From positions 1-13,419 of the forward strand of contig CABUBY010000046.1 in the NCBI GenBank assembly GCA_902489955.1: a stretch of DNA of 13,419 nt, read 5' to 3'. Numbering within the stretch: position 1 is the stretch's first letter; each line of letters starts with the position of its first letter. Under the pieces are notes generated by a model that saw nothing but the letters and a program-made list of their open reading frames with translations, ran no database searches and was not told the DNA's origin. The position numbers were made by a program, and so were the translations under genes. Below are positions 1 through 7,277 of this stretch, in pieces. Source of the DNA: an uncultured Collinsella sp. GTDB lineage: Bacteria > Actinomycetota > Coriobacteriia > Coriobacteriales > Coriobacteriaceae.

Positions 1-1150
1 TAAAGCCCGAATCAAACGTGACGACGCACGAGACGTCGGGCCGGCGCTCGTGCACGATGCGCGTGACGAGCTCCAGCAGTTCCTCGTCGGATATGTCAAA
101 GCCGTCGGGACGCACCAGGTCAAACGAAACGAACCCGTCGTGCTCGTGCAGGTCGTGGATGGAGAGCGCGGGATCGATCTGCATGACGCCGCGCTTGACC
201 CAGCCGCGCAGGTCGTCGCCGGTGGTGGCGATGGGGTCGCAGTGCAGCGTGATGCCGATGCCCATCTGGCGCTTGATGTCGTGCTCGATGGTGTCCAGGA
301 TCTCGTGGTGTTCAAACGCGTCGCCCTCGCCGGGCATCTCTACGTGGGCGCTGGCAAACTGACGGCCGGGGCCGTAGTCGTGCACCATGAGGTCGTGCGT
401 ACCCAAGACTTGCGGATAGGACATGATCTTGTCGCGGATTGCCTGGACGAGCTTGGGGTCGGGCGCTTGCCCCAGCAACGGGCTGATGGCGTCGCGCACT
501 AGGCCCATGCCGCTGATGCAGATGAAGATGCCCACACCCAGGCCTGCCCAGCCATCGAGGTCAAAGCCTGTCGTCTGCGAAATAAGCGCCGCCACCAAGA
601 CCGAGCCCGAGGTGATGACGTCGTTTTTGGAGTCCTGTGCCGTGGCGATGAGCGTCTCCGAGTCGATGCGGTCGCCCAGCGCGCGGTTGAATGCGGCCAT
701 CCACAATTTGACGAGCATGGATAAGACGAGGGCGGCTAAGGAGAGCACCGAATATGCAGTGGGGGAAGGCTTGATGATCTTAGTGACCGACTCGAGGATC
801 AGATTGATGCCGACGGCGCAAACCAGGACGGCGACGAACAGGCCGGCTAGGTACTCATAGCGACCGTGGCCATAGGGGTGGCCTTCGTCTGCCGGGCGGC
901 TGGCAAGGCGGAACCCGAGCAGACTCACGATGTTGCTCGAGGCATCGGAGAGGTTGTTGAAAGCGTCGGCGATGAGGGAGACGGAGCCGGCGAGCAGGCC
1001 CGCGATGCCCTTGGCCAAGCACAGGGTGATGTTGAGGCCAATGCAGACGAGGCTTGCGGAAAAGCCCGCGTTGGTGCGGCAAGATGCATCGACCGGCTCG
1101 CTCTCGCTGCCGGGAACAAGCGTATGTACCAGCCGATTTACAAATAGCAT
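1..1150 (-). CDS. Cation diffusion facilitator (CDF) transporter, Mn-type residues; 3' end outside window
   Basis: Integral membrane metal/proton antiporter that exports divalent cations from the cytoplasm. I read it from the reverse complement; about 383 residues are visible and the stop lies beyond base 1. TM2 carries N65xxxD69 within ADAFNNLSDASSN. It is followed by the loop motif HPYGHGRYE (91-99), a family hallmark. TM5 carries D173xxxD177 (AQDSKNDVITS). In known CDF subgroups N/DxxxD with DxxxD marks Mn exporters (MntE type), so Mn is the inferred substrate. After the membrane part come two ferredoxin-like cytosolic stretches, roughly 220-295 and 320-end. An ATG at 1171 is also in frame, but it has no ribosome site, while the ATG at 1150 has GAGGA 8 nt upstream, so 1150 is preferred. 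TACACT at 1184-1189 (-) could be its -10 box. The gene is divergent from the zinc-ribbon gene. Confidence 0.85.
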   Translation of the reverse strand, partial: MLFVNRLVHTLVPGSESEPVDASCRTNAGFSASLVCIGLNITLCLAKGIAGLLAGSVSLIADAFNNLSDASSNIVSLLGFRLASRPADEGHPYGHGRYEYLAGLFVAVLVCAVGINLILESVTKIIKPSPTAYSVLSLAALVLSMLVKLWMAAFNRALGDRIDSETLIATAQDSKNDVITSGSVLVAALISQTTGFDLDGWAGLGVGIFICISGMGLVRDAISPLLGQAPDPKLVQAIRDKIMSYPQVLGTHDLMVHDYGPGRQFASAHVEMPGEGDAFEHHEILDTIEHDIKRQMGIGITLHCDPIATTGDDLRGWVKRGVMQIDPALSIHDLHEHDGFVSFDLVRPDGFDISDEELLELVTRIVHERRPDVSCVVTFDSGF

Positions 1151-1277
1151 AGCGGTCGTCCTCACAATCATGTTTAAGGGGATAGTGTAGCTCGCGCGGG
1201 GGCGCCGTGCACCGATGCTCAGAAAATGCAGCAATAGTCTGCCGGTGCTAACGAGCGAGCCTTCTCGTCTGCCTGGG

Positions 1278-1294
1278 TGGTCCATTTTGGGCCA
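1278..1294. promoter_or_regulatory. Imperfect palindrome between divergent genes
   Basis: TGGTCCA-TTT-TGGGCCA is an inverted repeat with one G/T mismatch. It lies between the CDF gene and the zinc-ribbon gene. It shares the TGGGCCA half and the GTCCATTTTG core with sites at 7356-7369, 8205-8220 and 9171-9186. A protein-binding site is an inference from symmetry and placement. Confidence 0.35.
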
Positions 1295-1321
1295 CATGGG
1301 TATGGGCATGTGCCTGTTTGC

Positions 1322-1340
1322 TCGACATACTTAATGTCGA
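1322..1340. promoter_or_regulatory. Perfect 7-bp inverted repeat, candidate operator of the zinc-ribbon gene
   Basis: TCGACAT-ACTTA-ATGTCGA has perfect 7-bp arms around a 5-bp spacer and ends 28 bp before the ATG at 1369. The AT-rich centre (ATACTTAAT) could itself be the -10 region, in which case a bound regulator would block the promoter. It is not followed by a T run, so it is not a typical terminator. Confidence 0.4.
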
Positions 1341-1368
1341 CAGCCCCTGTGCAAAGGAGGACGTTTCC

Positions 1369-2706
1369 ATGGACGAGATGTTTGCCATTAAATGTCAAAA
1401 CTGCGGCGGCCCTATGTACTCGCACCAAGCTAAGCGCAGCTTTGAGTGCGCTTATTGCGGTGCGGTCATTCCGTGGCAGGCGGACGCCGGAGAGCCCAAG
1501 AGCGCTTTGGGCATTCGCCATACGCCGTTGACGGTAGTGGATGGACTGCTCAAGCTCACGCATGTGTCGCAACTCGAGCGCCCGGAGGACCCGGACTGGT
1601 ATTTCTTCAATTCGCACTGGCGCAATCAGTCGGTCCTGGAACATCTGCTGTGGGAGGACCGCGGCACGGCGCAGGAGTTCCAAGAAGCGACGCACGTGAG
1701 CATTCCTTGTCCCTTCTGCGGAGCGTCCTTTGAGGGCGAGTCAACGCAGCGTGTGTTTGAGTGCCCGTCCTGCGGCAACAAGATCGGCATTGCCGACCTG
1801 CTCAAGCCCGGTACCTTCAGCAAGCGTCTGACCATGGGCGTGGGTGCAGAGTATGTGCCGGAGCAGGGTATTCCCTGCGAAATCTCGCCGCAGCAGGCAC
1901 GTGCCAACGCGCTGCAGCTGGTGCGCCAGTATCCGGATGCCTTTGCCGGGCACGACGTGGAAGACGCGATCCAAAACGACATGATGCTCTTCTATTTCCC
2001 CATGGCGCTGGCGGACTTGCGCATGATGGCGAGCTTCCCGGGCAAGGGCCTGAGCAAGGAGGCCTTGGTGTACTACGAGGTGCTCGACTGGGCATACCCC
2101 AGGGCAAACTACCTGGACGTTCGCCTCATGGGCATTTTGGAGCCGTGGGACTTTGCCAAGGTCGGTCCGTTCGATCCCGCCATGCAGGAAGGTGACTTTC
2201 GCGTTGTCTCAGTCGATGCGTCTACCAAGGACCAGGTGGTCATTGATAAGTTGGCGCTCGACGTTGCGGGCAACGACGCCGAGGCTGTACTGGGGCTCAA
2301 TAAAAAGAGCATTCGCATGTGGGCGCGCAAGGCCCGCAAACATAAGGACGGCCTGGTGATGGTGCCGGTCTACTTTGTCGATCGTCCGGCGACAGACGGC
2401 CGCGATGGCGAGCAGGTGCGCATTGCCGTAAACGGCCAGACGGGCCGCGCGGCCGCGGTGGTGTTTAGCGACAAGCGCGAAACGCATATCGTGGCGTCGC
2501 TCAGCCCGAGCCTGCATCTGTCCGGCGAGAGCACCGTGCACGCCACGCCCGTCGAGGTCAAATACGTTAAATCGCCCTTCCTGTACCAGATCGTGCGCCG
2601 TGGAGGCGGCGAGCAACCGCGCCAGGTTGCAGCCGCCGTCGAGGGTTCTTACCGAGAAGAAAAGCCCAAACGCCGCGGCCTACTGGGTGCGCTATTTGGG
2701 AAGTAG
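1369..2706 (+). CDS. Cytosolic double zinc-ribbon protein of unknown function
   Basis: 445 residues. The start is fixed by AAAGGAGG at 1353-1360, 8 nt before ATG 1369; an in-frame TTG at 1318 lies upstream of this site and is unlikely. The N-terminus has a CxxC...CxxC zinc ribbon (C9, C12, C27, C30), and a second follows at C114, C117, C132, C135. The rest is soluble. Residues around 335-375 contain VPVYFVDRP and then RIAVNGQTGRAA, a pattern I associate with proteins annotated as TFIIB-type zinc-ribbon-containing in Gram-positive bacteria, whose role is unknown. The tail is basic (KPKRRGLLGALFGK). There is no signal peptide or membrane segment. It stands alone, with a palindrome over its probable promoter and a hairpin terminator 220 bp after the stop. 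The gene is certain; the function is not. Confidence 0.88.
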   Translation: MDEMFAIKCQNCGGPMYSHQAKRSFECAYCGAVIPWQADAGEPKSALGIRHTPLTVVDGLLKLTHVSQLERPEDPDWYFFNSHWRNQSVLEHLLWEDRGTAQEFQEATHVSIPCPFCGASFEGESTQRVFECPSCGNKIGIADLLKPGTFSKRLTMGVGAEYVPEQGIPCEISPQQARANALQLVRQYPDAFAGHDVEDAIQNDMMLFYFPMALADLRMMASFPGKGLSKEALVYYEVLDWAYPRANYLDVRLMGILEPWDFAKVGPFDPAMQEGDFRVVSVDASTKDQVVIDKLALDVAGNDAEAVLGLNKKSIRMWARKARKHKDGLVMVPVYFVDRPATDGRDGEQVRIAVNGQTGRAAAVVFSDKRETHIVASLSPSLHLSGESTVHATPVEVKYVKSPFLYQIVRRGGGEQPRQVAAAVEGSYREEKPKRRGLLGALFGK

Positions 2707-3131
2707 GGGAGTAGCACCGGTTGTTGCCGTAAGGTGATGGCCGGGGGTGCGGGGCAGCTCTCAGGAGTGCGGGCTGCCGTCTGATTGTTTGAGGGTGCCA
2801 GATGTAAATAAACAGTGGAGCGGCTGCAAAAGAGCCTCCTCACTGGGTAAAATCAGGTTGTGCCGCGGAACCCGCTCCTCAGCTAGTCACACTTCGGAAG
2901 CGCGGGCAACGCAGGTATTATCGTCTAAAGGGCCGGCTGCAACCGGCCCTTTTCTGTGGCAGCCAATGGACCCACATCAGACGAAGGCCGCGTCTTTGCC
3001 TGTCAGGTCACGCTCGCCAGCCACGGCTAGAATGTCGTTGCCGGCGTCCATGACCGGTATTGTTTCGTAGCGTGCGTCGCAACCGCGAGTGCGCCTGCGA
3101 CGGCTGCGGTGGCTTCGGTCGCAACGTGCTG
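2707..3131. other. Intergenic region with several hairpins; no convincing gene
   Basis: This 425-bp gap between convergent genes holds no credible full ORF. On the + strand it has hairpins at 2753-2778 (GGCAGC/GCTGCC) and 2814-2842 (imperfect), then 2855-2877, where a 7-nt bulge followed by GCGG-AAC-CCGC resembles a T-box antiterminator, then the terminator at 2927-2955. No gene follows the terminator on the same strand. On the - strand 2977-3131 there are two coding-like stretches in different frames, ending in GERDLTGKDAAFV and a TGA, which could be a decayed gene end. Neither reading is strong. Confidence 0.4.
2927..2955 (+). terminator. Rho-independent terminator after the zinc-ribbon gene
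   Basis: Ten-bp perfect stem AAAGGGCCGG / CCGGCCCTTT around the loop CTGCAA, followed by TCT. The T run overlaps the 3' arm. Read on the - strand the hairpin is followed by TTTAGA, so it may also act weakly against the converging nuclease gene. Confidence 0.75.
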
Positions 3132-4181
3132 CTACCCTTGCGCTTCGCCATTAGACGCTTCATTGATGGCGCGGTACTCGGCACTCAGCTCGCGCGCCAG
3201 CTCTTCCTTGCTTGGAAGATACGGCAGGTATTTGGCGGCAAACACTTGGTCGTTGTCTTCGGGCAGCGTGTACTCGACGATCGAATCGCTTTTGTCCGCG
3301 CAGAGCACGATGCCTATGGGCGGATTGTCGCCTTCGTTCATGAGTTCGCGCGTGTAGTAGTTCACATACATTTGCATCTGGCCTAGGTCCTGATGCGTAA
3401 GGTCATCGGTCTTAAGGTCGATGAGCACGAAGCAGCGCATCAGATAGTTGTAAAACACAAGGTCAATATAGAAATGGCGTCCATCAAAGGTGATGCGCTT
3501 TTGGCGCGCCTCGAAAGCGAAACCACGGCCAAGCTCCAGCAGGAACTTCTGAAGATGCGTGATGAGCGCCTGCTCTAGATCGCTCTCGCGAAACGCAGTA
3601 TCGTCCGAGAAACCTAAAAACTCCAGTACATATGGGTCGCGGATGATATCCTCGGGGCGACGAGCCGGGGCGCTCTTTTGGATTTCCTGGGTGACGGCCT
3701 CCTTGTCCTTGCTGGCAAGTAGGCGCTCGCGGAACATGGTATTGATCTGGCGTTCGAGCTGACGCGTGCTCCAACGAGAATCGGCGCATTCGTTCATGTA
3801 CCAGGTGCGAGCGTCAGGGTCGGAAATGCGCATCAACCTGCGGTAATGAGTCCAGCTCAATTCGCTACGCAGTGCGTCGCGAATTGGAAACGCAAGAAAG
3901 AACTGACGCATATTGCGAAGGTTTGCGATGCCAAAGCCTCTTCCGAAATCCGCGGTAAGCCTTCTGGAGAGGCCTGCAATCAATGCCTCTCCATATGCTG
4001 CGCGCCCCTCTCCGCCCTGTTCATCAACAATACTCTTGCCGATCTCCCAATATGCCTCAACCATCGCAAAGTTAACGGCGGTATAGGCCTTGTCGCGAGC
4101 GGCGTTGAGAATCGAGGAGACCTGCTTGTAAAAACCTTCGGGCACGATTGCCGATTCTCCACGGTTTACCAGTTCGCCCAT
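3132..4181 (-). CDS. YhcG/DUF1016-family PDDEXK nuclease
   Basis: 349 residues. The N-terminal half (about 15-150) is the helical YhcG domain, with VNFAMVEAYWEIGKSIVDEQ and the LSWTHYRRLMRI block. The C-terminal half (about 180-320) is a PDDEXK nuclease fold: FEARQKRI (223-230), FYIDLVFYN with D240, VLIDLK with D255 and K257, then QMQMYVNYY. The catalytic residues look intact. ATG 4181 is preferred over the GTG just before it because GGGG lies 8 nt upstream of the ATG. Family members occur alone or beside type I restriction systems; their cellular role is not settled, and DNA cleavage is inferred from the fold. No restriction or toxin-antitoxin partner is visible in this window. The gene converges on the zinc-ribbon gene and diverges from the gene at 4350. 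Confidence 0.88.
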   Translation of the reverse strand: MGELVNRGESAIVPEGFYKQVSSILNAARDKAYTAVNFAMVEAYWEIGKSIVDEQGGEGRAAYGEALIAGLSRRLTADFGRGFGIANLRNMRQFFLAFPIRDALRSELSWTHYRRLMRISDPDARTWYMNECADSRWSTRQLERQINTMFRERLLASKDKEAVTQEIQKSAPARRPEDIIRDPYVLEFLGFSDDTAFRESDLEQALITHLQKFLLELGRGFAFEARQKRITFDGRHFYIDLVFYNYLMRCFVLIDLKTDDLTHQDLGQMQMYVNYYTRELMNEGDNPPIGIVLCADKSDSIVEYTLPEDNDQVFAAKYLPYLPSKEELARELSAEYRAINEASNGEAQG

Positions 4182-4274
4182 CACTGTCGCCCCACTTTCC
4201 TCTTGTGGAATGCATCTTTATCGAATTTAGTTTAAAGCCTCGCGCGGACACGAATTACTGTGCTGTTTGGCACC

Positions 4275-4304
4275 TTCGCATGGGGGCCTTGCGGTGACTA
4301 AAAT
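4275..4304 (+). promoter_or_regulatory. Candidate promoter of the 4350 gene
   Basis: TTCGCA at 4275-4280 and TAAAAT at 4299-4304 are separated by 18 bp. Transcription would begin near 4311, which excludes the in-frame GTG at 4305 as start and agrees with ATG 4350. Confidence 0.45.
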
Positions 4305-4349
4305 GTGACCATAGAGACAGTTTTAGCGAACCCCACGGGAGTGACGCGT

Positions 4350-4619
4350 ATGGACAACAACACGCTGCTATTCCAGGACAAAGGTTCGGGTAGCTTTAAA
4401 GACGTTAAGATCTACCCCAATCGTATCGAGGTGCTCAAGAAGGGCACTTTTGGTGGCAAGCACACCGAGATTGTTTATCTTAAGGACATTACGGGGGTCA
4501 GCAGGATCAAGGGCCGCGACGTTTTTCTGCGCAATCGTCTGTTGACCGCTTGCGTCTTTAGCCTGAACAGCCGTGCGAAGGCCCAGGAGTTTGTTAACGC
4601 GCTGAACATGGTGATGTAG
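4350..4619 (+). CDS. Small protein of unknown function, PH-like pattern
   Basis: 89 residues, no signal peptide, no membrane segment. The start at 4350 has GGGAG 8 nt upstream; a longer reading from GTG 4305 has no ribosome site and overlaps the promoter. The sequence alternates short strand-like stretches (LLFQDKG, VKIYPNRIEVLKKG, TEIVYLKDITGV, DVFLRNRLLTACVFSL) and ends in one helix (SRAKAQEFVNALNMV). This order of strands followed by a C-terminal helix suits a small bacterial PH-like domain, but that is a guess from pattern, not a family match. It is a single-gene unit, with a nuclease diverging upstream and a surface phospholipase converging downstream. Confidence 0.7.
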   Translation: MDNNTLLFQDKGSGSFKDVKIYPNRIEVLKKGTFGGKHTEIVYLKDITGVSRIKGRDVFLRNRLLTACVFSLNSRAKAQEFVNALNMVM

Positions 4620-4644
4620 CCGATAGCGGCGTTCGGACCAAGGT

Positions 4645-4684
4645 AAAAATCGGGGGCACAGAACGGTGTTCTGCGCCCCCGATT
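4645..4684 (-). terminator. Strong terminator of the PI-PLC gene
   Basis: Arms AATCGGGGGC (4648-4657) and GCCCCCGATT (4675-4684) enclose a second stem CAGAAC/GTTCTG with loop GGT, giving 16 bp with one mismatch. On the - strand the hairpin is followed by a T run, 30 nt after the stop of the PI-PLC frame. On the + strand there is no T run, so it serves mainly the - strand, though the hairpin could also slow readthrough from the 4350 gene. Confidence 0.85.
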
Positions 4685-4713
4685 GAGTCGATGTGTCTAA
4701 AAGGCCGGCTTGC

Positions 4714-6567
4714 CTATTCGACAACGTCCTCGTTGTTTTCACCGTCACTGGCAAGCATCGCCGCGCCGGCGACCGTTGTCGCCACGGCGGCGGCAGCGAG
4801 CCCGGCGGCAACGCCAGAGCTGTCGCCCGTGTCGGCGAGCTTTCCGCCCGAGCCCTTGCCCTTGTTGCCCTTACCGTTCTTATCAGCGCTGCCTGCGTTG
4901 GAACCCGTGCCGCTGCCGGTGCCGGCGCCGGCAGCACTGTCCGAGGCCGCTACGGTAAAGCTTGCGGCTCCGTCGCTGGCGAGCGTGTAGTTCTGCGCCG
5001 CGTTGCCCAAGAGACCGTTCACGCGCACCCAGTACGTTCCTGCGGCAAATGTTTCGCCCTCGGCCATTGCTGTGCCCGGAGCGCCGTTCGCGTCGTGCAC
5101 AAACTCGAGCTGGGCCGTGCAGGCATCGGTTTCGAGCTTGCCCTCGAGTGATGCCGCAATCTTGGCGCGCACGTCTTCGCCGGCCTTAAGGCCTTCGAGT
5201 CCCTCAAAATGGGGCGTCAGCGCGCGTGGATCGATATCGATGGGCACAGAGCCCTGCAGCCCCGTAACGGTCTCGTTGCCCAGGGCGTCGACATCCACGT
5301 ATTCAATGGCAAACGCATGGCCCGAAGCTGTCGCGTTGAGCGCGTTGCTGCTGTCGGCAAGGCGGAAATGACCCTCGCCAACGGTCTTGCCATCCTGGAA
5401 TGAGGCATCGCTCAGCGAGTCGCCGTACGTCATGCGCATGCGGGTCGGGAGATAGTACGGGAGATAGTACGAAGCCGTCTGCTTGTGCTCCGTATCGTAA
5501 TTGCGCTGATAGATGCTCCGGGCCAGCGCCGCATCAACAAAGTCGGATGCGATGATGCCAATGTGCTTGAGGTAATCTGACTTTGTATCCTCGATGCCGC
5601 TGGGATTGATGTACGGGCTCTTATACAGATGCTCGTTGACTACTCGTGCCGAGGTAAAAGGATTGCCTCCGTGCGACAAGCCCGTGCAGCTGGTGTAGTT
5701 GATAGACCAGCAACGCTCCAGGACTTTCTCCTTGGCCCCGTTATCGTCCTCGACATCTACCTCGTTGCGCGTGCGCCCGGTCGTTTCCTTCAGCGCATTA
5801 TCGACCCAGCTGAGCTTGTCGGTTCCCGTGAGTTTGTACTTGTCCTGGGCGTATACCTTGGTGCAATAGGGCTCTTTGTCGCCTGTTTCCCCCGCGGCTT
5901 CAAAGCCCCGCGCGTCTTGGACGAGACACATAGTGGCGCTGTCGGAGTGAGCCTTGATCTTGTCATCCCATTCGGTAAGGTCGAGGCCCCACGTGTGGCC
6001 GCTTACACTGTTGCCGGCGAGCCTAAATCGACGCAGCAGAACGATCTTTCCGCGCACCTCGTGTAGCGTGGGGATTCGGCTCGACGTATAGAACAGTTTG
6101 GGGTTGTCGTCCAAAACCTTGGCGAAAGCCGTCGTAACACTTTCGTCGGTAGCCTCGTCGTTGCCTCGTGATACAAGCATGATGAGCGCCTCTGTCGGGT
6201 TTTCCTTCAAAAACGTTGTGAAGTAGCCTATGACATCGGAAAGATGCAAAAAGTTCCCGTCTTTTTTAAACAGATAGAAACCTCCGTGGTCGATGCCGGG
6301 GTCATCGCCCTTTCCGAGTCGAATATCAAAATAGCGAATGCCTTCGAGCAACTGCGTGGGGATGTAATCCTGCTGGCATTTTACTTGCGAGGTTTGAGGC
6401 TCGGTGTCGTTGTCCACACTGCAGGTGCCCGAATCGTGCGTACCCGGGATGCTCAGCTCGTCGAGGAACTTGTTGTCGTGGACGTTGCCCATCCAACATG
6501 GCCCATCGACGTAGCTGCTATATGTCTTCCAGTCGAGGCTGCTAACCGTGGCATTGGTCTTGCCCAT
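4714..6567 (-). CDS. PI-PLC catalytic domain and sortase tail of a split surface protein
   Basis: 617 residues from the first in-frame ATG. That ATG has no ribosome site, and its frame stays open upstream to the A8 tract, so this is best seen as the 3' part of the gene starting at 7228. A phosphatidylinositol-specific phospholipase C X domain spans about 28-350: SIPGTHDSG holds catalytic H44 and D45, YFDIRLG holds D81 and R83, and DHGGFY holds H94. The family cleaves phosphatidylinositol or GPI anchors by general base/acid catalysis with these two histidines. Residues about 395-545 look like immunoglobulin-type strands. Then follow a G/S/K-rich linker, LADTG (577-581) and a hydrophobic Ala-rich stretch, which is a sortase signal of LAxTG type. 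The tail after it is acidic (DGENNEDVVE) instead of the usual basic. There is no signal peptide in this fragment, so export needs the upstream part. Confidence 0.85.
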   Translation of the reverse strand: MGKTNATVSSLDWKTYSSYVDGPCWMGNVHDNKFLDELSIPGTHDSGTCSVDNDTEPQTSQVKCQQDYIPTQLLEGIRYFDIRLGKGDDPGIDHGGFYLFKKDGNFLHLSDVIGYFTTFLKENPTEALIMLVSRGNDEATDESVTTAFAKVLDDNPKLFYTSSRIPTLHEVRGKIVLLRRFRLAGNSVSGHTWGLDLTEWDDKIKAHSDSATMCLVQDARGFEAAGETGDKEPYCTKVYAQDKYKLTGTDKLSWVDNALKETTGRTRNEVDVEDDNGAKEKVLERCWSINYTSCTGLSHGGNPFTSARVVNEHLYKSPYINPSGIEDTKSDYLKHIGIIASDFVDAALARSIYQRNYDTEHKQTASYYLPYYLPTRMRMTYGDSLSDASFQDGKTVGEGHFRLADSSNALNATASGHAFAIEYVDVDALGNETVTGLQGSVPIDIDPRALTPHFEGLEGLKAGEDVRAKIAASLEGKLETDACTAQLEFVHDANGAPGTAMAEGETFAAGTYWVRVNGLLGNAAQNYTLASDGAASFTVAASDSAAGAGTGSGTGSNAGSADKNGKGNKGKGSGGKLADTGDSSGVAAGLAAAAVATTVAGAAMLASDGENNEDVVE

Positions 6568-6667
6568 GTCGTAACCGATAAGTTCGAGCTCCCACGGAAT
6601 GCTCTCACTCTTATGGCAGATCTTGTTGTTGTCCTGGTCTTTGCCGTTCGATTCTATTGCCAGGTAT

Positions 6668-7228
6668 TTAATGGTTTTTTTTCTTGTCGTTTTTCTCGAC
6701 GGTGCGGTCTCGGATGATATAGGTTCCGTCTAACTGACGCTCGAACGCAAAAGCGCGGCTGGGCTTGTTGTCATACTCGCCGCCCCATACGTGGATGACC
6801 TTTCCTTCTTTGTCCGAGTCGTCGTCGACCGACCAAATGCTGTAGCCCGTCTTTTTATGCTCTTCGAAATTGAGCAAGGTACGGATGGCATACCAGTTTG
6901 CAATGATTGTATGCCCTGTTTCGTCTGTTTCGGTCACTACGTGCTCAAGGATGAGCTTGCTGGACGTGCCGTCGTTAAACAGGTGGCAGACGTTGCCGCG
7001 AACGTTGCCGTCTTGGTTGACGCTCGCGGTGCGAAAATAGCCCGCGGGGCGAAGGCGAATCACGAAATTACCGAGGTGCTCCGCCGGTTTGGGCGTGTCG
7101 TCTGCAAATGCCGCTCGCAGGGGAATGCCCGGCGCCGCGGTTTCGGGCAGGCTTGCAAGCGGCGACAGCGCCGCAAGTCCTAGGCCCAGTGCAAATGTTC
7201 GGCGGCTGATGACATGGTGTTCGGTCAT
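6668..7228 (-). CDS. Tat signal and beta-trefoil lectin-like part of the split PI-PLC surface protein
   Basis: 186 residues ending early in KKKNH-stop. The start at 7228 has GGAGGA 3 nt upstream; an in-frame ATG at 7273 has no such site. A twin-arginine signal SRRTFALGLGLAAL lies near residues 8-21, with a probable cleavage after AAFA. The rest has ricin-type beta-trefoil features: repeated strand blocks, IWSVDD...GKVIHVWGG, and FAFERQLDGTYIIRD. The third repeat continues in the next frame after the A8 tract (YLAIES...DNNKI...PWELEL), immediately followed by the PI-PLC domain. With one A fewer the two parts form a single 837-residue protein: Tat signal, trefoil, PI-PLC, linker, LAxTG. The gene is therefore frameshifted here, by mutation, phase variation, or sequence error. 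Confidence 0.8.
   Translation of the reverse strand: MTEHHVISRRTFALGLGLAALSPLASLPETAAPGIPLRAAFADDTPKPAEHLGNFVIRLRPAGYFRTASVNQDGNVRGNVCHLFNDGTSSKLILEHVVTETDETGHTIIANWYAIRTLLNFEEHKKTGYSIWSVDDDSDKEGKVIHVWGGEYDNKPSRAFAFERQLDGTYIIRDRTVEKNDKKKNH
6675..6682 (-). other. A8 homopolymer at the frameshift point
   Basis: Eight T on the + strand (A8 in the mRNA sense) directly after AAG. With eight A the frame ends two codons later (CAT TAA). With seven A it reads on through the rest of the trefoil into the PI-PLC domain with no stop until 4714. Confidence 0.85.
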
Positions 7229-7271
7229 AATTCCTCCATTCGCAGCGTGTGGATATGCGCCCGTTTTGGTC

Positions 7272-7277
7272 ACTATA
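7272..7277 (-). promoter_or_regulatory. Candidate -10 box of the PI-PLC gene
   Basis: TATAGT on the - strand, 44 nt upstream of the ATG at 7228. It matches five of six consensus bases. I see no good -35 box at 16-18 bp, so an activator may be needed. Confidence 0.4.

Noticed and set aside
50..860. Open frames on the + strand across the first 860 bases
   Set aside because: They are antisense to the CDF transporter, whose motifs (HPYGHGRYE, DSKND) are clear on the - strand.
2840..2955. tRNA or SRP RNA between 2709 and 2955
   Set aside because: No cloverleaf with a T-loop GTTCGA motif, and no GGAAGGAAGCA-type SRP loop.
3060..3386. + strand frame with a Cys-rich start (CACDGCGG), like a zinc ribbon
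   Set aside because: Mostly antisense to the YhcG nuclease, no ribosome site, and no second Cys pair; chance in GC-rich DNA.
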